A DNA stretch of 17,315 nucleotides from an uncultured beta proteobacterium. Its GTDB lineage: Bacteria > Pseudomonadota > Gammaproteobacteria > Burkholderiales > Burkholderiaceae_B. The stretch lies in NCBI GenBank assembly GCA_903924715.1, contig CAIYCP010000238.1, positions 1 to 17,315 of the forward strand, read 5' to 3'. The notes beneath the pieces are model-generated. The model made no database searches, had not been told where the DNA came from, and was given only the letters and a program-made list of their open reading frames with translations. Below are positions 14,441-17,315 of this stretch, piece by piece. Each line of letters opens with the position of its first letter. Position 1 is the first letter of the stretch. The translations under genes and the position numbers were made by a program.

Positions 14441-15345
14441 GTTGACGTCAACAGCAAGCAAGCTACGCCCAGCACAATCAGCACGGTGCCAATCGTTTCT
14501 TGCCGGGTGCTTTTGCTAGAGAACACACGCCAAGACAGCAACTGGGCAAACAACACCTCGACAAGACCCAAGGTTCGTACGTTCGCCGCGGCGGTCAACG
14601 CAAACCCCAGAAACCAACCCTCAGAGGCCGAAGCGCCTAACAGGCCGCCCCAGATTGAAATACGCCAGGCCTGTAAGCAGCGCACCCAAGCCTCATAATG
14701 AAAGGTCATCATCCACGCTGCAAGCAGCAGGGTTTGCACGCCCAGGCCGCATGCGAGCGTCAGTGAGGCGCGCATCAAAAAATGACCATCGCCCAAGGCC
14801 AGAATACCCCCCCTGAACGTCACGGCCGCAATCGCAAAACATGCTCCTGCCAATAACCCCAAGGCTGCTGGCTGCCAAGCGGAGCCCTCTTGTTGCCCAC
14901 TGGCTGGCTTGCGCGCCATAATGGTCACACCCGTCGTGGCCACAATAATTGCAACCATCGCAAGCCACGAGATGGTGTCACCCAACACCACTAAACCGAA
15001 TACCGCAACTTGTACGGGCTCGGTTTTCGTCCAGGCCGTTACCACGACAAAAGCCCGTTGACGCATCGCTGCGAGCATTAAGGCTGTCGCTGCAATTTGA
15101 GAAACTGCACCCGCAAGGACAAACAAAGCAAAGGTCAGGTCCATCTTTGGAAAGCTAGACCCCGTTGCAAAAAGCGCAACGGCAGCAAACAAGGCGGCAA
15201 ACGGAAAACCGTATAAAAACCTGACTTGCGTCGCACCGAGGGTGCCGAGTTTTTCGGTGAGGCTACGCTGGATGGCATTGCGCCCGGCCTGCGCGGCGGC
15301 AGCAAAAATCGAAGCCGGAATCCATAACCAAGTCCAATCCTGCAC
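14437..15345 (-). CDS. EamA/DMT-family membrane transporter
   Basis: This is a predicted metabolite permease of the drug/metabolite transporter superfamily, inner membrane, substrate unknown. The 302-aa product has about ten hydrophobic helices in two five-helix halves, each like an EamA domain (first half to about 147, a polar linker PASGQQEGSAWQP, second half from about 158). Motifs include YGFPFAALFA and MAAMRQRAFVVVTAWTKTEPV-like turns. The start is GTG at 15345, supported by AGGAG 6 nt upstream. It follows the Ldh-family gene by 12 nt on the minus strand, so the two form one operon. The stop overlaps that of cpoB on the other strand. Confidence 0.85.
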   Translation of the reverse strand: MQDWTWLWIPASIFAAAAQAGRNAIQRSLTEKLGTLGATQVRFLYGFPFAALFAAVALFATGSSFPKMDLTFALFVLAGAVSQIAATALMLAAMRQRAFVVVTAWTKTEPVQVAVFGLVVLGDTISWLAMVAIIVATTGVTIMARKPASGQQEGSAWQPAALGLLAGACFAIAAVTFRGGILALGDGHFLMRASLTLACGLGVQTLLLAAWMMTFHYEAWVRCLQAWRISIWGGLLGASASEGWFLGFALTAAANVRTLGLVEVLFAQLLSWRVFSSKSTRQETIGTVLIVLGVACLLLTST

Positions 15346-15357
15346 GGTCGTCTCCTG

Positions 15358-16401
15358 TTAGGCGTTTGCGTGCTGCAGCAATAAGGCTACCGTTGCAGCC
15401 TCAAGCACAATGCCGGTGGTGCGCTGTTGCGCCATTTCTTTTAATTCTATTTCACCCGGAACAATCACGGGTTTACCTGCGACAGCGGGAGGACTGTCAT
15501 GCAAGATCGCCGCAAAATCCATCATGCGTTCTGATAGCCATTGGGCTGAACCCAACATGCGCGTATCAATCAAAATAAAAAAGTGTCCGAGATTTTGCGG
15601 CTCGTCTGGCGCATCGACCCAAGACTTCACGTGCGTAAGGTAGGCCGCATTTGATAAGAGCCCTGCAAACATATCGACCAGCAACGCAAGCCCGTAACCC
15701 TTATGTCCACCAATCGGCAACAAAAAACCATCCAGTGCTGCTTTAGGGTCAGTGGTGGCCCGGCCCTTGTCGTCAGTCGCCCACGTATCAGGAATCGACT
15801 CACCACGCTTTAACGCATTACGTACCTTGGCACGCGCCACCACGCTCATTGCCATATCAAGCAAAAATGGCGAGCCCCCCGGGTTTGGCACACCAAAACC
15901 AAGCGGACTATTACCAAGACGCGCATCGCTGCCGCCCCATGGCGCAATCGTCGTGGTCGCGTTACTACCGATCACGCTGGCAAAGCCTTCTTCGGCCGCA
16001 AGCAGTGAGTACGGCGAGATCGGCCCAAAATGATTACTGCCGCGCGCAAACGCCATCCCAATGCCACACTGACGCGCCGCATCCATCGCCGCACGCAGCG
16101 CATGCATGCCCACCAAGGGCCCAACGCCATTGTCACCATCAACCAACCGTAAAGCCGGCGCCGGCGCTTGCACCGTAATGTTGGGCCGCGCGCGAATCCC
16201 CTGCACCAACAAGCGCTCACCATACGACTCAATCCGCGACAAGCCGTGCGTGCTTAAGCCAAATAAATCTGCAAGCACCAGGATTTTGACAACATCCGCA
16301 GCATCCGTTTCAGTCAACCCAAGCCCCTGAAATGCCCGAGTCGCCAAGCGACTTAACTCTGACTCAGACCAAACCGTTTGCACCTGCGACGCTTCACTCA
16401 T
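15358..16401 (-). CDS. Ldh-family (malate/L-lactate/sulfolactate dehydrogenase-like) oxidoreductase
   Basis: The family (Ldh_2 fold, unrelated to classic LDH) reduces or oxidises 2-oxo/2-hydroxy acids, or reduces cyclic imines such as Delta1-piperideine-2-carboxylate, with NAD(P). The 347-aa protein shows the conserved STHGLSR (His52 as candidate catalytic), RGSNHFGPISPY (His124), GNSPLGFGVP, and GGHKGYGLALLVDMFAGLLS near 231-250 followed by a typical C-terminus. Length is normal (330-360). Substrate cannot be assigned: malate, sulfolactate (ComC), ureidoglycolate and lysine-pathway imine reductases all share these motifs. ATG 16401 gives the natural N-terminus. An upstream ORF stops across the start (ATGA). 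The DMT gene follows at 12 nt. Confidence 0.88.
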   Translation of the reverse strand: MSEASQVQTVWSESELSRLATRAFQGLGLTETDAADVVKILVLADLFGLSTHGLSRIESYGERLLVQGIRARPNITVQAPAPALRLVDGDNGVGPLVGMHALRAAMDAARQCGIGMAFARGSNHFGPISPYSLLAAEEGFASVIGSNATTTIAPWGGSDARLGNSPLGFGVPNPGGSPFLLDMAMSVVARAKVRNALKRGESIPDTWATDDKGRATTDPKAALDGFLLPIGGHKGYGLALLVDMFAGLLSNAAYLTHVKSWVDAPDEPQNLGHFFILIDTRMLGSAQWLSERMMDFAAILHDSPPAVAGKPVIVPGEIELKEMAQQRTTGIVLEAATVALLLQHANA

Positions 16402-16511
16402 GCCTCAACCACCAAGTTAATTGAATAGCTCCAAAGCATACCCGCAGGCGCCCCCAAAGTCAGCCCTGCCCCACGCGCAAACCGTTCAAGCGTGCAGGCG
16501 CTCCACCGCAT
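16398..16511 (-). CDS. Possible 37-codon ORF overlapping the start of the Ldh-family gene
   Basis: On the minus strand an ATG at 16511 (preceded by an in-frame TTG) opens 37 codons, ending in a TGA that overlaps the Ldh-family ATG as ATGA. The product is hydrophobic and Gly/Ala-rich, including a GAPAGMLWSYSINLVV stretch. The ATGA overlap is typical of translational coupling. There is no recognised family, and the ORF is short enough to be chance. It could instead be the end of a decayed upstream gene, since the frame continues back to about 16554 before a stop. Confidence 0.2.
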   Translation of the reverse strand: MRWSACTLERFARGAGLTLGAPAGMLWSYSINLVVEA

Positions 16512-16640
16512 CAACCCACCCCAGCGCTCGAGCGGCACCGAAGTGGCGTATTTTGCTCAGCACAAATACCCACGCAGGCGCCACTCGAGCGCGTGCACAA
16601 GCGACGCAGTTCAATCCCGTACCACAATATCGACCAGCAT
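16402..16640. other. Intergenic stretch between the Ldh-family gene and the groEL terminator
   Basis: Apart from the short ORF above, I see no RNA gene or conserved protein. Three copies of the octamer GCAGGCGC start at 16444, 16494 and 16574, the last two near GCTCGAGCG/CACTCGAGCG. It should contain the promoter for the Ldh-DMT operon, but no good -35/-10 pair stands out. Confidence 0.4.
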
Positions 16641-16670
16641 AAAAAAATCCAGACCGAAGTCTGGATTTTT
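16641..16670 (-). terminator. groEL intrinsic terminator with UUCG loop
   Basis: Read on the minus strand, AAAAATCCAGAC and GTCTGGATTTTT pair perfectly around a TTCG tetraloop closed by C-G, an extra-stable RNA loop, followed by T residues down to 16641 (seven in the run). On the plus strand it also ends in TTTTT, so some reverse activity is possible. It lies about 48 nt after the groEL stop. Confidence 0.9.
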
Positions 16671-16718
16671 ATCTTACAAGGGTGCCCGGACCAAAGCCCG
16701 AGCCATAAGAAGCAGAGC

Positions 16719-17315
16719 TTAGAAGCCCATGCCGCCCATTCCACCCATGCCGCCCATATCACCACCGGGCATTCCACCACCACCAGCTGGCTTGTCTTCA
16801 GCCAATTCGCAAACAGCGGCTTCAGTTGTCAGCAACAAGCTGGCAACAGACGCTGCGTTTTGCAATGCAGTGCGCGTGACTTTAGTTGGATCCAACACAC
16901 CTTGCTCGACCAGGTCACCGTATTCACCGGTAGCGGCGTTAAAGCCGTAGTTACCCTTGCCGTTTGCAACTTCGTTGACCACAACGCTTGGCTCGTGACC
17001 AGCATTTGCAACGATGATGCGCAGAGGCTCTTCGATGGCGCGCAACACAAGCTTGATGCCAGCGTCTTGGTCAGCGTTGTCGCCCTTCACTTTCGACACG
17101 ACAGCGCGCGTGCGAATCAACGCAACGCCACCGCCAGGAACAATACCTTCTTCGACCGCAGCGCGTGTTGCATGCAGAGCATCTTCAACGCGTGCTTTCT
17201 TTTCTTTCATTTCGACTTCGGTAGCAGCACCGACGCGAATCACAGCAACACCGCCGGCCAACTTGGCCACGCGCTCTTGCAATTTTTCACGATCGTAGTC
17301 AGAAGTGGCTTCGTC
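16719..17315 (-). CDS. groEL: 60-kDa chaperonin GroEL, N-terminal part beyond window
   Basis: GroEL forms the ATP-driven double-ring chaperonin that folds cytoplasmic proteins with GroES. The frame is open to the right edge, giving 198 C-terminal residues of about 547. They begin DEATSDYDREKLQERVAKL and include the conserved GVAVIRVGAATEVEMKEKK, ARVEDALHATRAAVEEG, GGGVALIR, GNYGFNAATGEYGD and DPTKVTRTALQNAASVASL (equatorial and hinge regions). The end is the typical Gly-Gly-Met tail, GGMGGMGGMGF. An internal TTG at 17282 is only a codon in the gene, not a start. Transcription ends at the UUCG-loop terminator. Confidence 0.97.
   Translation of the reverse strand, partial: DEATSDYDREKLQERVAKLAGGVAVIRVGAATEVEMKEKKARVEDALHATRAAVEEGIVPGGGVALIRTRAVVSKVKGDNADQDAGIKLVLRAIEEPLRIIVANAGHEPSVVVNEVANGKGNYGFNAATGEYGDLVEQGVLDPTKVTRTALQNAASVASLLLTTEAAVCELAEDKPAGGGGMPGGDMGGMGGMGGMGF

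Noticed and set aside
16421..16783. Plus- and minus-strand ORFs spanning the groEL terminator region
   Set aside because: They read through a perfect terminator hairpin and groEL in the wrong frame; not supported as genes.
1..17315. Mobile element, prophage, defence island or novel system
   Set aside because: No transposase, integrase, terminal repeats, phage genes, nuclease-type defence genes or sharp composition change were seen; nearly all coding space is core metabolism and envelope genes.

Overview
The window looks like chromosomal core sequence from a betaproteobacterium, most likely order Burkholderiales (Alcaligenaceae-like). The reasons are moderate-to-high GC, protein sequences typical of that group, the ZapA / 6S RNA pairing, a tripartite tricarboxylate transporter (TTT) operon, and a complete ybgC-tolQRAB-pal-cpoB cell-envelope cluster. 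Most of the window is housekeeping. I see no IS element, prophage, CRISPR array, tRNA or rRNA.

Layout. (1) 1-2384: the 5' part of ilvD (minus, cut by the left edge) diverges from lgt (plus); the gap holds two hairpins. (2) 2385-3356: convergent with lgt lies a minus-strand division locus: a short coiled-coil gene (ZapB-like), zapA directly abutting it, then a 6S RNA gene that carries no protein, ending at a strong hairpin shared with lgt. (3) 3357-6724: a long leader region with a CRP-like palindrome, then tctB-tctA and a beta-hydroxyacid dehydrogenase, ending at a clear intrinsic terminator. No tctC binding-protein gene is present. (4) 6727-9089: rppH (minus) diverges from proS (plus). (5) 9094-14440: ybgC-tolQ-tolR-tolA-tolB-pal-cpoB. 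It starts 4 nt after proS and so could be read as one long transcript, with a hairpin between pal and cpoB. (6) 14437-16401 (minus): a two-gene unit, an Ldh-family oxidoreductase followed by an EamA/DMT permease. The permease stop codon overlaps the cpoB stop codon inside one TTAA. (7) 16402-16718: an intergenic stretch with a possible 37-codon ORF and a UUCG-loop terminator for groEL. (8) 16719-17315: the C-terminal third of groEL (minus, cut by the right edge).

How the genes relate: Tol-Pal spans the envelope and works with septation, coordinated by CpoB. ZapA and the ZapB-like protein act at the Z-ring. Lgt lipidates prolipoproteins such as Pal. IlvD, ProS, RppH, GroEL and 6S RNA are general metabolism, translation, RNA decay, folding and transcription control. 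The variable parts are the TTT/dehydrogenase operon and the Ldh/DMT pair. Both look like small-organic-acid or metabolite uptake, export and redox modules of unknown substrate. I did not find a convincing new defence or mobile system.
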